Shown here piece after piece: positions 52,259-61,293 of a stretch of 64,000 nucleotides of DNA. This DNA is from Gleimia hominis (GTDB lineage Bacteria > Actinomycetota > Actinomycetes > Actinomycetales > Actinomycetaceae). The stretch's first letter is position 1. Every line of letters starts with the position of its first letter. Under the pieces are notes generated by a model. The model was given only the letters and a program-made list of their open reading frames with translations, did no database searches and was not told the origin of the DNA. The position numbers and the translations under genes were made by a program. The DNA lies in the NCBI RefSeq assembly GCF_032085515.1, contig NZ_JASXSX010000001.1:1488001-1552000 (forward strand), in the 5' to 3' direction.

Positions 52259-53981
52259 GTTAGAACGCAGCCGCGTCCCCGTCTACTGCCCGAAAGCGAA
52301 GACGGTGGAGTTAGTGCTGGATGGGTACCGCTACGACATGTATGCGGACAAGCACGGCTGGTGGTTCTCTGAGCGGGCAGGGCCTGCGGGCGCGCGCTAC
52401 GCCTACAGTGTGGACGGGGCGGATCCGGTTGCGGATCCGCGGGCATTGCGCCGGCCCGATGGGGTTCATGGGCCCGCCCAGCAGTGGGATCCGGGGCAGC
52501 GGCCAGAGCCGGCTGGATTCACCCTGTTGGGAAAGGTGTTTTACGAACTACACGTGGGGACGTTTACCCCTGAGGGCACGTTTGACGCGGCGATTGAGAA
52601 ACTGCCTGCCCTAGCCAAACTGGGCGTGCAGGTGGTGGAACTGATGCCGGTCGCCCCCTTCCCCGGGGAGTTCGGGTGGGGTTACGACGGGGTGTCACTG
52701 ATGGCGGTGCACGAGCCCTACGGAGGCCCGGATGGCATGCGCCGCTTCATTGAGGCCGCCCACGAACTCGGCTTGGCAGTGTGTTTGGATTTGGTTTTAA
52801 ACCACTTCGGCAACGTCGGTAACTACATTGCGCAACTTGCGGACTACTATTCGCAAAAGCATGAGACCCCGTGGGGGCCCGCTTTTGACTTAGATGGCCG
52901 CAATCGCACTCACGTGCGGGAGTTTTTGCTGGATACCGCAGTTTATTGGCTTGAGGAAATGGGCGTGGACGGCTTGCGTCTTGACGCGGTACACGCCCTC
53001 GTTGACGATTCGGATAAGCACTTCCTCGCGGAGCTTTCCGACCGGGTAAAACAGTTGGAGCAGCAGCTGGGTGCCCCGCTCACGCTAATTGCCGAATCGG
53101 ACCTCAACGACGTGAAAATGGTGACCCCAACCGACAGGGGTGGTTTAGGAATGGACGGGCAGTGGGACGACGACCTGCACCACAGCCTACACAGTTTGTT
53201 CACTGGGGAGTCGCAGGGGTACTACTCTGACTTTGCGCAGCGTGAAGCGGTTAAACGCGCGTTTGAGAACGTGTTTTTCCACGCGGGAACGTACTCGTCT
53301 TTCCGCGGGCAAGTGTGGGGCCATCCCGTTGACGATTCCGTGGACCGCACCCGATTTGTGGCATTTAGTCAGAACCACGATCAGGTGGGGAACCGGGCGT
53401 TGGGCGACCGGCCCTCACGAGTCCTGTCGGATGCCCAGTTAGCCGCCCAGGCGGCACTGGTGATATTAAGCTCGTACACCCCGATGCTGTTCCAAGGCGA
53501 GGAATGGGGTTCGAAGGGGCCGTTCCTGTTCTTTTCTGACCAAGAAGATGACGAGCAGATGAAGCAGGCGATGCGGCAGGGGCGGCAAAAAGAGTTCTCT
53601 GCTCACGGCTGGGCGCAGCTGTATGGGAAGGACGTGCAGGTGCCGGACCCGACGAGTCGGCAAACATTCCTGGATTCCAAACTGGATTGGCCCGCACCCA
53701 CCGATGAGCGGGCTAACCGCATGCTCGAATGGTACCGGCAGCTGATTGCCCTGCGCTCCACCGAGGTTGTAGTGGGCCTGCCCGTGCAGGTGCAGTGGGA
53801 CGGTGACGTATTGACCATGAGCCACGATAACGGCCTGTGCGTGAGCGTTAACTTTGGGCAAACCGAGCAGCCGACCCCAAGTGATGCAGTTGAGGTTCTG
53901 GCGCAGTGGGACGGCGCGTTCACCCCCGGGAGCGCCATCGTTTACCGCTCGGAATCCTTCGCCGGCCACCCCGGTGAGTAA
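52248..53981 (+). CDS. treZ: Malto-oligosyltrehalose trehalohydrolase TreZ
   Basis: GH13 enzyme that releases free trehalose from the product of TreY. The 577 residues begin with a carbohydrate-binding N-domain (1-90). The barrel has nucleophile D246 (LRLDAVHAL), acid E283 (IAESDL) and the NHDQVGNRA transition-state aspartate. It overlaps treY by 11 bases and has GAGAGGA upstream. Together with GlgX and TreY it completes a glycogen-to-trehalose route. Confidence 0.96.
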   Translation: MSNKLERSRVPVYCPKAKTVELVLDGYRYDMYADKHGWWFSERAGPAGARYAYSVDGADPVADPRALRRPDGVHGPAQQWDPGQRPEPAGFTLLGKVFYELHVGTFTPEGTFDAAIEKLPALAKLGVQVVELMPVAPFPGEFGWGYDGVSLMAVHEPYGGPDGMRRFIEAAHELGLAVCLDLVLNHFGNVGNYIAQLADYYSQKHETPWGPAFDLDGRNRTHVREFLLDTAVYWLEEMGVDGLRLDAVHALVDDSDKHFLAELSDRVKQLEQQLGAPLTLIAESDLNDVKMVTPTDRGGLGMDGQWDDDLHHSLHSLFTGESQGYYSDFAQREAVKRAFENVFFHAGTYSSFRGQVWGHPVDDSVDRTRFVAFSQNHDQVGNRALGDRPSRVLSDAQLAAQAALVILSSYTPMLFQGEEWGSKGPFLFFSDQEDDEQMKQAMRQGRQKEFSAHGWAQLYGKDVQVPDPTSRQTFLDSKLDWPAPTDERANRMLEWYRQLIALRSTEVVVGLPVQVQWDGDVLTMSHDNGLCVSVNFGQTEQPTPSDAVEVLAQWDGAFTPGSAIVYRSESFAGHPGE

Positions 53982-54092
53982 ACCAGCCCCACCTATCGCG
54001 GGCCACGCAGCACCACTGGTTACGCGCAAGGCTAGGACACTTACCTTCGTGGGCCACGCGGGTTCCGCCGCTTAACGGCCGAGGCCTAGCAG

Positions 54093-55331
54093 CTAAAGTT
54101 CGGCCGGCGGGTAGTCGTGGAACACTTTCTGCAGGTGCAGGTCACGTGCCAATAAGAAAGCGTCGCGCGCAAGCAGTTTCTCGCGCGGATTACGCAGTGG
54201 GTTAAACACTTTCCGCTGCTGACGAAGCTGCTTGAACCGCGCCCGCAGCTGCGGGTTGTGCAGATGCTTTTGCGCAATCGACAGGGGGACCAGCGAGTAG
54301 ATCAGCTCCCGCTGCGCCACTTTCCTGCCGCCGCGACGCCCGTGAATCACGTCGTCCACGAACACACCCATCGCGTTCACGCCCCCACCTTGGACGTAAC
54401 CACTGTTGCGACCAATCCGCGGGTTGAGTTCCAAAAAATACGGCGTGCCGGTGCGCGGATCAACTTTTACGTCAAAGTTCGCGAACCCCTCGTAATCAAT
54501 CTGCTGGAAGAACCGTTCCGCAGCTTCAAACAGGTCGTACTGCGGGGAGGTGACCATGGTTACGGGGTTACCAACCAGAGACGGCCGGTGGTCTTGCAAC
54601 GCCACCTGCGCGTGCGCCAGCATGGTCACCGCTCCACCGCGCGAAATATACGCGGTGATCGAATGCAGCTGCGCGTCGTCCCCTGGAATGTATTCTTCCA
54701 ACACGAACTCACCGGGGTACCCCGCGTCCGCCAACTGTTTCATCAGGTCCGCAAGTTCCGCCGGGGTCTGCAGGTAGTACACCTTCTTCTTATCGGGTAC
54801 CTCAATGGCGGAAAACTCGGCGGAAACCGCGGGTTTAGCAACAATCGGGAACGTCAACTGGGTGGCCGAAAAAGCGGCTGGTTCCACCGCCTCAAAAGCA
54901 ATCGTGGCGATCCCCGCGCGCTCACACACGCGTTTAAAACGCGCCTTATTCGACACTTCTTCCAATACTTCCCGGGAGGGAATCGCGAGCTCACAGGTTT
55001 TTGGTAGCTCGGAGCGAATCCCAATCAGGTTCTCCACCTGCTCGTCACCGTTAGTGATCACCGCTAGTTTCGCGGGCGCGTACCGGACACTCAGATTCGT
55101 CAGCGTTTCAACTACGCAGCTCGGATCCAAGCCGTTCTCAATCGGCTCCAGTTCAATGAACCGGCTGAGTTTAACCAACTGCGATGGTGCCGACGAAATG
55201 CAGATAACCCGCTCGCACCCCAGGTCGTTGAACTGGCGGGCCATGGCATAGGCTTCCACTCCCCCACCCAAAATGACGGGCACGAACCCGCGGGTTCCTA
55301 ACTTTTCCTGGCTTTGAGTACCTTGTTCCAT
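54093..55331 (-). CDS. ATP-grasp ligase (carboxylate-amine ligase type)
   Basis: Cytosolic ATP-grasp protein of about 412 residues that would activate a carboxylate with ATP and join it to an amine. A Rossmann-like N-domain (about 15-110: VPVILGGGVEAYAMAR) precedes the ATP-grasp core. The core shows the lysine-containing PIVAKPAVS, EFVLEEYIPGDD and the metal-binding FLELNPRIGRNSGYV. Relatives include enterococcal D-aspartate ligase and unassigned actinobacterial ligases. The substrate is not known. The ATG at 55331 (MEQGTQ) is preferred over an upstream TTG at 55343. Confidence 0.8.
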   Translation of the reverse strand: MEQGTQSQEKLGTRGFVPVILGGGVEAYAMARQFNDLGCERVICISSAPSQLVKLSRFIELEPIENGLDPSCVVETLTNLSVRYAPAKLAVITNGDEQVENLIGIRSELPKTCELAIPSREVLEEVSNKARFKRVCERAGIATIAFEAVEPAAFSATQLTFPIVAKPAVSAEFSAIEVPDKKKVYYLQTPAELADLMKQLADAGYPGEFVLEEYIPGDDAQLHSITAYISRGGAVTMLAHAQVALQDHRPSLVGNPVTMVTSPQYDLFEAAERFFQQIDYEGFANFDVKVDPRTGTPYFLELNPRIGRNSGYVQGGGVNAMGVFVDDVIHGRRGGRKVAQRELIYSLVPLSIAQKHLHNPQLRARFKQLRQQRKVFNPLRNPREKLLARDAFLLARDLHLQKVFHDYPPAEL

Positions 55332-55507
55332 ATGTGACTTCAACTTTGCTGTTGCTTATCGGCAATACTGTTCGCAGGCACGCGGGGTGTCTGCAGCTTT
55401 TTCGCGAGCTGGGCCCGCCATCCACAATGGACTACTTTAGCAGTCTAAGTCCGGTTGCATCCGCGCGCCGTAGCGGCCCAGCCAGGTTTTGCCCCTAGCC
55501 TAGATAC

Positions 55508-56140
55508 GTGGATAAGAGCGCGCGGAACACAGGCGAGGTGCCACCGGATTTTCTTTCGGCACTGCTGTCTATCCGTGACGCCGTTTGCCCACCGCAGATT
55601 CAGTTGGAGGAAGTGCCCGCCCCCCGGGGGATCGCCCCGTTTTGCGCGGCCCTGCACGCGTCTGTCCCTCAGGAAGTATCTGAAGTTCCCCTTGCTAGCG
55701 GCAGTTTTGTTGTTTTACACGATCCGGATACGCAGCCAGGGTGGGGTGGGAAGACCCGGCTGGTGGTCCACGCGCGTTCCCAGTTCGACGTGGATTTAGC
55801 GCAAGATCCTTTATTGTCTGAGGTTCTGTGGAGCTGGACGCATGAAGCGTTAGACGTGTGCGGAGCCAACGTGCGGCGTATGAACGGCACGGTCACCCGC
55901 GAGCTTGCGGACGCGTTCGGGGGGTTGCAGTTACGCAGTTCGCGAGCGCACGTGGATTTGCGGGGCTCGTGGACACCCGCGGCGATCGACTTAGCCCCGC
56001 ACGTGAACGCGTGGCTCACCTTACTGGGACACATGTCTGCCACCACTGATCCGGCTGACCCCACGGATTTCACGACCGCCGCGCAACCTCCTCAAACAAT
56101 AAATACGTTGAATATACCGAGGCCCGTCCCGCATGTCTGA
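55508..56140 (+). CDS. DUF3000 family protein
   Basis: Actinobacterial protein of unknown function, 210 residues. The matched family segments are PPDFLSALLSIRDAVCPPQI near the N-terminus, then RGIAPFCAAL, GSFVVLHDP, LLSEVLWSWTHEAL and the closing DLAPHVNAWLTLLGHM. It is divergent from the ATP-grasp gene. Its end overlaps the rnd start by eight bases, the usual DUF3000-rnd-dxs neighbourhood in actinobacteria. Confidence 0.88.
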   Translation: MDKSARNTGEVPPDFLSALLSIRDAVCPPQIQLEEVPAPRGIAPFCAALHASVPQEVSEVPLASGSFVVLHDPDTQPGWGGKTRLVVHARSQFDVDLAQDPLLSEVLWSWTHEALDVCGANVRRMNGTVTRELADAFGGLQLRSSRAHVDLRGSWTPAAIDLAPHVNAWLTLLGHMSATTDPADPTDFTTAAQPPQTINTLNIPRPVPHV

Positions 56141-57341
56141 TACCCCCAAGCTGATCATCCACCCGCGCGAAGGCACCCCGGATATAACCGACACCCCCCA
56201 GCAGCTGCAGCAGGCCACCGAACGGCTCGCGCGTTCACACATGCCGGTGGCCGTCGATGTGGAACGCGCCAGTGGCTACCGGTATTTCGAAACCGCGTAC
56301 CTGGTGCAGATCCGGCGCGAAGATGTCGGCACGTTTTTGATAGACAGCCACGCGCTGGCGGACCTGTCCAGTATGAACGCTGCGCTAGGTAACGCCGTGT
56401 GGGTACTGCACGCGGCCGACCAAGATTTGGAGAGCCTGCGGATGGCGAAACTGCACGTACCCGCGGTGTTTGACACGGAAGTGGCAGCGCAGCTACTGGG
56501 GTATGAACAAATCGGGTTAGCGGCCGTGTGTGAACGCGCGCTAGGGGTAACGCTCGACAAGGACCACCAGCGGTCAGACTGGTCGCGGCGCCCTCTACCG
56601 CACGCGTGGTTGCGGTACGCGGCACTGGATGTGGAACTGCTCACCGAACTGCAAAACCACTTGGGGAAGGCCCTGTACGAGCGGGGGCGTTGGGAATGGG
56701 CGGAACAGGAGTTCGACTACATTTTGAACCAGCCCCCTAAACCGAGTGACCCGAACCGGTGGCGAACCTTTAAAGGCGCCGGAAAAGTGGAGGGGCGGCG
56801 CCACCTAGCGGTTCTACGTGAACTTTGGAATACGCGCGAAAACGTGGCGCGCGAGCACGATATCGCCCCCACCCGGCTGATTTCTAATGCGACCCTGGTG
56901 CGGCTCGCGCTGAAGCCGCCGCGCAACAAGCGGGCATTGCTTTCGATACAGGCTATGCGCCGTCCCCGCACCCGCAAGTACACGGCGCAGTGGATGTCAG
57001 CACTCATGAAGGCCCGTTCCCTGTCGGATACGGACCTTCCCCCACGCAGGTTGAAGCACCCGCACGGCTTCGTTCCTAAAGCCGGGTCTTGGCGCGGTTC
57101 CCGCCCCGAAGCGTTCGCGCGTTTGCAGCGCGTGCGGGCAATCGTGAATACGCATGCGAAGCAGTTGCAGGTGGATCCCATTCGCCTACTGGAGCCGCGC
57201 GTGCAACGGGCTTTAGCGTGGGACGAAGTAGCATATCCAGAACCCGAGTTCGAGCAGTACATGCTGCGGCTGCAGGCCCGCCCGTGGCAAGTGGAGCAAG
57301 TGGGAGCGCAGATTCACGCAGCTATCGTTAACGCTGTTTGA
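56133..57341 (+). CDS. rnd: Ribonuclease D-like 3'-5' exoribonuclease with HRDC domain
   Basis: DEDDy exonuclease for 3' trimming of stable RNAs. In 402 residues the catalytic acids are D42 and E44 (VAVDVER), D98 (HAADQDL), and the Y162/D166 pair (RYAALDVELL). An HRDC domain follows at about 215-290. The ATG at 56133 overlaps DUF3000, and the end overlaps the convergent dxs gene by 14 bases. Confidence 0.93.
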   Translation: MSDTPKLIIHPREGTPDITDTPQQLQQATERLARSHMPVAVDVERASGYRYFETAYLVQIRREDVGTFLIDSHALADLSSMNAALGNAVWVLHAADQDLESLRMAKLHVPAVFDTEVAAQLLGYEQIGLAAVCERALGVTLDKDHQRSDWSRRPLPHAWLRYAALDVELLTELQNHLGKALYERGRWEWAEQEFDYILNQPPKPSDPNRWRTFKGAGKVEGRRHLAVLRELWNTRENVAREHDIAPTRLISNATLVRLALKPPRNKRALLSIQAMRRPRTRKYTAQWMSALMKARSLSDTDLPPRRLKHPHGFVPKAGSWRGSRPEAFARLQRVRAIVNTHAKQLQVDPIRLLEPRVQRALAWDEVAYPEPEFEQYMLRLQARPWQVEQVGAQIHAAIVNAV

Positions 57342-59217
57342 GGCCCTGTAGGTGCCCCAGGATTTGCTCACGCAGTGCGTCTGGGCTCAAACCTAGGTGC
57401 TCCATGATTGCTGGACGTTTCGCGTGCTGCAGGAACTCTTTTGGTAGACCGCGGGCCAGCACCGGGGTGTAGTAGCCCCTGCGCGCCAGGGCGGCGCGCA
57501 CGGCACTGCCGTAGCCGTTATCTTCCACCCCATCTTCAAGCGTGACAATCAGATCACTCGATTCCGCTAGGGCGTCCACCAGCTCGTCTTCCACGGGCAG
57601 GAGCCAGCGCGGGTCCAAAACCCGCGCGTTCCCCAGTTTCTCACCGGTTTGTACCCCCAGGTTTGCGAACGCTCCCGTGGCGAGTATCGTCACCCGCCCA
57701 TCTGACGGCAGAAGCACGTCCGCGCCCGCGAACGTGCCGCGCGACTCAACCGGTTCGGGCAGTGCACCCTTCGGGTAGCGCACGACCGTAGGCGCGTCTT
57801 TCACCGCAACGGCTTCTTTCAGGGCTCGCTGCAGGGTTTGTTCATCGCGCGGCGCAGCCAGGCGAAGTCCGGGCACTATCGATAGCATGGCTATATCCCA
57901 CATGCCGTTGTGCGATGGGCCGTCGTCACCGGTAATTCCAGACCGATCCAGCACGAACGTAACGCCCGCCCGGTGTAGTGCGACATCCATGAGCACTTGG
58001 TCGAACGCGCGGTTCAAGAACGTGGCGTATACGGCGAACACCGGGTGCAGCCCCGCGTATGCCATGCCCGCGCACATGGTCACTGCGTGCTGTTCAGCGA
58101 TCCCCACGTCGATCACGCGTTTAGGATATTTGTCGTGCAGTAACTTGAGGCCAACGGGCACCATCATCGCGGCCGTTACCCCAACTATCGAAGCGTCCTG
58201 CTCCGCCAGCTTCACAATTTCGCGGGCGAACACTTTCGTCCACCCAAATCTGGAGGGCGCAATTGGCAAGCCGGTTTCCGGATGGATTTTCCCCACGGCA
58301 TGGAACCTGTCGTTCACATCGTTTATCGCGGGTTCGTACCCGTGGCCTTTATCGGTTATGACGTGCACGAGAATCGGTTCGTTAACTGCTTTCGCCCGGG
58401 TGAGTGCGAACTCGACCGCAACCTCGTCGTGGCCATCGACCGGACCAATGTACTTGAGCCCCAAATCTGAAAAAAGCGCTTGCGGCAACAGCACGTCCTT
58501 CACACCTGCCTTAATGCCGTGCAACGCTTCAAACGCGGCTTCACCCGGTTTCCCTCCGGCAAGTAAAGCCCGCTTACCCCACGCGAGCGCCTTTTCGTAA
58601 GGCTGGGACGTGCGCAGCGCATCCAGGTGATGCGCGAGGCCCCCGATGGTGGGCTGGTAAGAACGCCCGTTATCGTTGACGATTATCACCATGTTGCCTT
58701 CGTAATGGTCGGCAACATTGTTCAACGCTTCCCACGGCATTCCCCCGGTGAGGGCCCCGTCGCCAATCACCGCCACCACGTGGTCGTCGCGGTGGGTACG
58801 TTCGAATGCCTGCGCAATCCCATCGGCCCACGAAAGAGAGGTGGAGGCGTGCGAGTTTTCGACAATATCGTGTTCCGACTCCTCCCTTGACGGGTAGCCA
58901 GAAAGCCCATTTTCTTGCCGCAGAGTAGAGAAATCCTGCCGCCCTGTTAAGAGTTTATGCACGTACGCCTGGTGGCCGGTGTCGAACACGAATGCGTCGC
59001 GCCCGGAGTCAAACACTCGGTGCATCGCCAACGTTAGTTCCACGACCCCTAGGTTGGGACCCAGGTGTCCCCCCGTTGCGGACACGGCCTGCACGAGGTA
59101 TTCGCGAATCTGTTCGGCCAGCTCCTCCACCTGATCTGAAGTGAGTTTCTTGAGGTCAGCTGGTCCCTCAATGGAACGCAACAAAGATTTAGGGCGTGGA
59201 AACGGTTTTGTCGACAT
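57328..59217 (-). CDS. dxs: 1-deoxy-D-xylulose-5-phosphate synthase
   Basis: Thiamine-diphosphate enzyme that joins pyruvate and glyceraldehyde-3-phosphate in the first step of the MEP isoprenoid pathway. The 629 residues contain the N-terminal histidine in DTGHQAYVHK, the ThDP-binding GDGALTGGMPWEALNN, the C-terminal EQHAVTMCAGMAYAG with its conserved glutamate, and the DRSGITGDDGPSHNG motif. ATG 59217 is preceded by AGGAG. The gene is divergent from the S9 hydrolase. Confidence 0.97.
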   Translation of the reverse strand: MSTKPFPRPKSLLRSIEGPADLKKLTSDQVEELAEQIREYLVQAVSATGGHLGPNLGVVELTLAMHRVFDSGRDAFVFDTGHQAYVHKLLTGRQDFSTLRQENGLSGYPSREESEHDIVENSHASTSLSWADGIAQAFERTHRDDHVVAVIGDGALTGGMPWEALNNVADHYEGNMVIIVNDNGRSYQPTIGGLAHHLDALRTSQPYEKALAWGKRALLAGGKPGEAAFEALHGIKAGVKDVLLPQALFSDLGLKYIGPVDGHDEVAVEFALTRAKAVNEPILVHVITDKGHGYEPAINDVNDRFHAVGKIHPETGLPIAPSRFGWTKVFAREIVKLAEQDASIVGVTAAMMVPVGLKLLHDKYPKRVIDVGIAEQHAVTMCAGMAYAGLHPVFAVYATFLNRAFDQVLMDVALHRAGVTFVLDRSGITGDDGPSHNGMWDIAMLSIVPGLRLAAPRDEQTLQRALKEAVAVKDAPTVVRYPKGALPEPVESRGTFAGADVLLPSDGRVTILATGAFANLGVQTGEKLGNARVLDPRWLLPVEDELVDALAESSDLIVTLEDGVEDNGYGSAVRAALARRGYYTPVLARGLPKEFLQHAKRPAIMEHLGLSPDALREQILGHLQGLKQR

Positions 59218-59269
59218 GCTCCTATCCTAGTGTGTGTGCCCGCTGGCGCGAATCCGAAGGTCCCTACAT

Positions 59270-59297
59270 TTTACGAGTAAAAACGCTAAATTATATG
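59270..59297 (+). promoter_or_regulatory. Probable promoter of the S9 hydrolase gene
   Basis: TTTACG (59270-59275) and TATATG (59292-59297) are separated by 16 bases in the AT-rich gap between dxs and the S9 gene. The start codon follows at about 35 bases. Confidence 0.4.
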
Positions 59298-59331
59298 TAG
59301 TGCCAGGAATGATATGCAGGAGGACTGAGTG

Positions 59332-61293
59332 ATGACAAAGGTGCGTCCTTACGGTAGCTGGGATTCACCCCTCACGGTGGTGGATCTGACGGAACGGACC
59401 GTTAAACTATCCCAACTACGCGTGGAAGACCAATCAACTATTTGGGTCGAAGGACGCCCCGCAGAAGGCCGTAACGTTCTGCTTAAACGCAACCCACTTG
59501 GGATGGTAGAAGAAGTCCTGCCCATGATTGAAGGGGAATTCCTCCCCGATGTGCGCACGCGCGTGCACGAGTTCGGAGGCAAAGCGTACGCGATCAATGG
59601 CACGCGGATTGTGTTCTCACACGGTAAGGACGACCGCGTGTACCTGTACGACACCGCGCGGTCGCAAGATGGGATTGTGCCGCTAACAGACTTGTCGCAG
59701 CACCGCTACGGAGATTTTGAGATCGCTCCCGTGCGCGACATCGTGTACGCGGTTTGTGAAGATCACACGGGAGAAGGGCCGGTGCGTAACTACCTCGTGT
59801 CAATCCCACTGGATGGCAGTGGCGCGCGAGATCCGCAGCAGATCCACACGGTTTTTGAAGGCACGGATTTTGTTGCGGACCCCACTTTGTCTCCCGATGG
59901 CACGAAGCTCGCGTGGATAACGTGGAACCATCCGAACATGCCGTGGACCACGTCGCAACTACTGGTTGGAGCCTTAGATTTTGACGGACACGTATCTGGC
60001 CACATCGCGATCGTAGATGAGCCCGACGTGTGCGTGTACGAACCCCGGTGGACACTCACCGGCGATTTGGTTCACGTGGACGATTCTTCCGGCTGGGCAA
60101 ACCTGTACCGCACAGAAGGGTTCGAGTGGCACAAAGGCGAAGCATCTGACGCGTGGATGCACCGGCTGCGCACCCGGCACCTGCATCCGTCAGACAAGGT
60201 TTTTTCACGCCCCCACTGGGAACTTGGGTTGCACACTTTCGACAACCTTGATGAAGACCACCTGGTGGTTTCCTGGTGCGAAGAAGGCTACTGGCACCTG
60301 GGATCCATGCGGCTTGACAACGGCCAGTTGGAACGCTGGGACATCGGCTGGTGGCCAATCGGAAACGTGGCCGCAGCTAGCGGGCGGGTGGCGCTGCTCG
60401 CTGACTCCCCCACGCAGCCAGACACGATCATTGAGGTAAATGGCACCGACGTTACGGTACTGCGCAGCTGCATGTACGACGACTTGGATCCGCAAATCGT
60501 GTCGAATGCCGAACCCGTGAGCTTCCCCACCCAGGACGGGCAGACGGCGTACGGCTACTACTACCCGCCGCGCAACCGGGACTTTGCCGGCGAGGACGGT
60601 GAGAAACCACCACTGCTCGTGTGGGTTCACGCTGGCCCCACGTCTGCGGCACGTCCGGGATTGCGTTTAGACGAGCAGTACTACACCTCCCGCGGGTTTG
60701 CGCTGTTAGAGGTGAACTACCGCGGTTCCACGGGGTTGGGGCGCGAATACCGCGGCGCCCTGAATGGGCACTGGGGCGTGATGGACGCGTCCGACGCCGC
60801 AGATGGGGCGCGGTTCCTGATTGAACGCGGTGACGTAGATCCGAAGCGGGTGGCGATCCGCGGCAGCGCCACCGGTGGATTCACTGCGATGTGCGCGTTG
60901 ATTAACACGGATGTGTTCTCCGCCGGGGTGTCCCTGTACGGAATCGCGGATCTGAAACGGATGGCGAAAGAGAACCACAAGTTCGAATCCCACTATCTCC
61001 AGCGGCTCGTTGGGTCAGAGGACTTCTCGGACCCCGTGTGGGACGAGCGGTCCCCCGTGAACCACGTCGATGCCATCAAGGTGCCGCTACTGCTAATCCA
61101 GGGCGCGGAGGACCCGATCGTGCCCGCCTCACAGGCCGAAGCTATGGCGCAGGCGCATCCGGATGTGGAAGTGCACGTGTATCCGCATGAGGGACACGGG
61201 TTCCGGTACGCTGATTCGATGCGCGACGCGGTGCTGAAAGAACTGGACTTCTACCGTCGCACCTGGGGGATCCCACGTCCGCACCAGATTTGA
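59332..61293 (+). CDS. S9-family alpha/beta hydrolase with altered nucleophile elbow
   Basis: Prolyl-oligopeptidase-like protein, 653 residues from ATG 59332 (a GTG at 59329 is also possible, with AGGAGG upstream). An N-terminal beta-propeller (about 1-380) is followed by the hydrolase domain. The catalytic aspartate D594 (GAEDPIVP) and histidine H622 (HEGHGF) are in place. The nucleophile elbow, usually GGSAGG, reads GSATGG: the position aligned to the serine is A513, with a serine one residue earlier (S512). It may be inactive, or use a shifted serine. It is translationally coupled to the CLC gene (TTGA). Confidence 0.85.
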   Translation: MTKVRPYGSWDSPLTVVDLTERTVKLSQLRVEDQSTIWVEGRPAEGRNVLLKRNPLGMVEEVLPMIEGEFLPDVRTRVHEFGGKAYAINGTRIVFSHGKDDRVYLYDTARSQDGIVPLTDLSQHRYGDFEIAPVRDIVYAVCEDHTGEGPVRNYLVSIPLDGSGARDPQQIHTVFEGTDFVADPTLSPDGTKLAWITWNHPNMPWTTSQLLVGALDFDGHVSGHIAIVDEPDVCVYEPRWTLTGDLVHVDDSSGWANLYRTEGFEWHKGEASDAWMHRLRTRHLHPSDKVFSRPHWELGLHTFDNLDEDHLVVSWCEEGYWHLGSMRLDNGQLERWDIGWWPIGNVAAASGRVALLADSPTQPDTIIEVNGTDVTVLRSCMYDDLDPQIVSNAEPVSFPTQDGQTAYGYYYPPRNRDFAGEDGEKPPLLVWVHAGPTSAARPGLRLDEQYYTSRGFALLEVNYRGSTGLGREYRGALNGHWGVMDASDAADGARFLIERGDVDPKRVAIRGSATGGFTAMCALINTDVFSAGVSLYGIADLKRMAKENHKFESHYLQRLVGSEDFSDPVWDERSPVNHVDAIKVPLLLIQGAEDPIVPASQAEAMAQAHPDVEVHVYPHEGHGFRYADSMRDAVLKELDFYRRTWGIPRPHQI

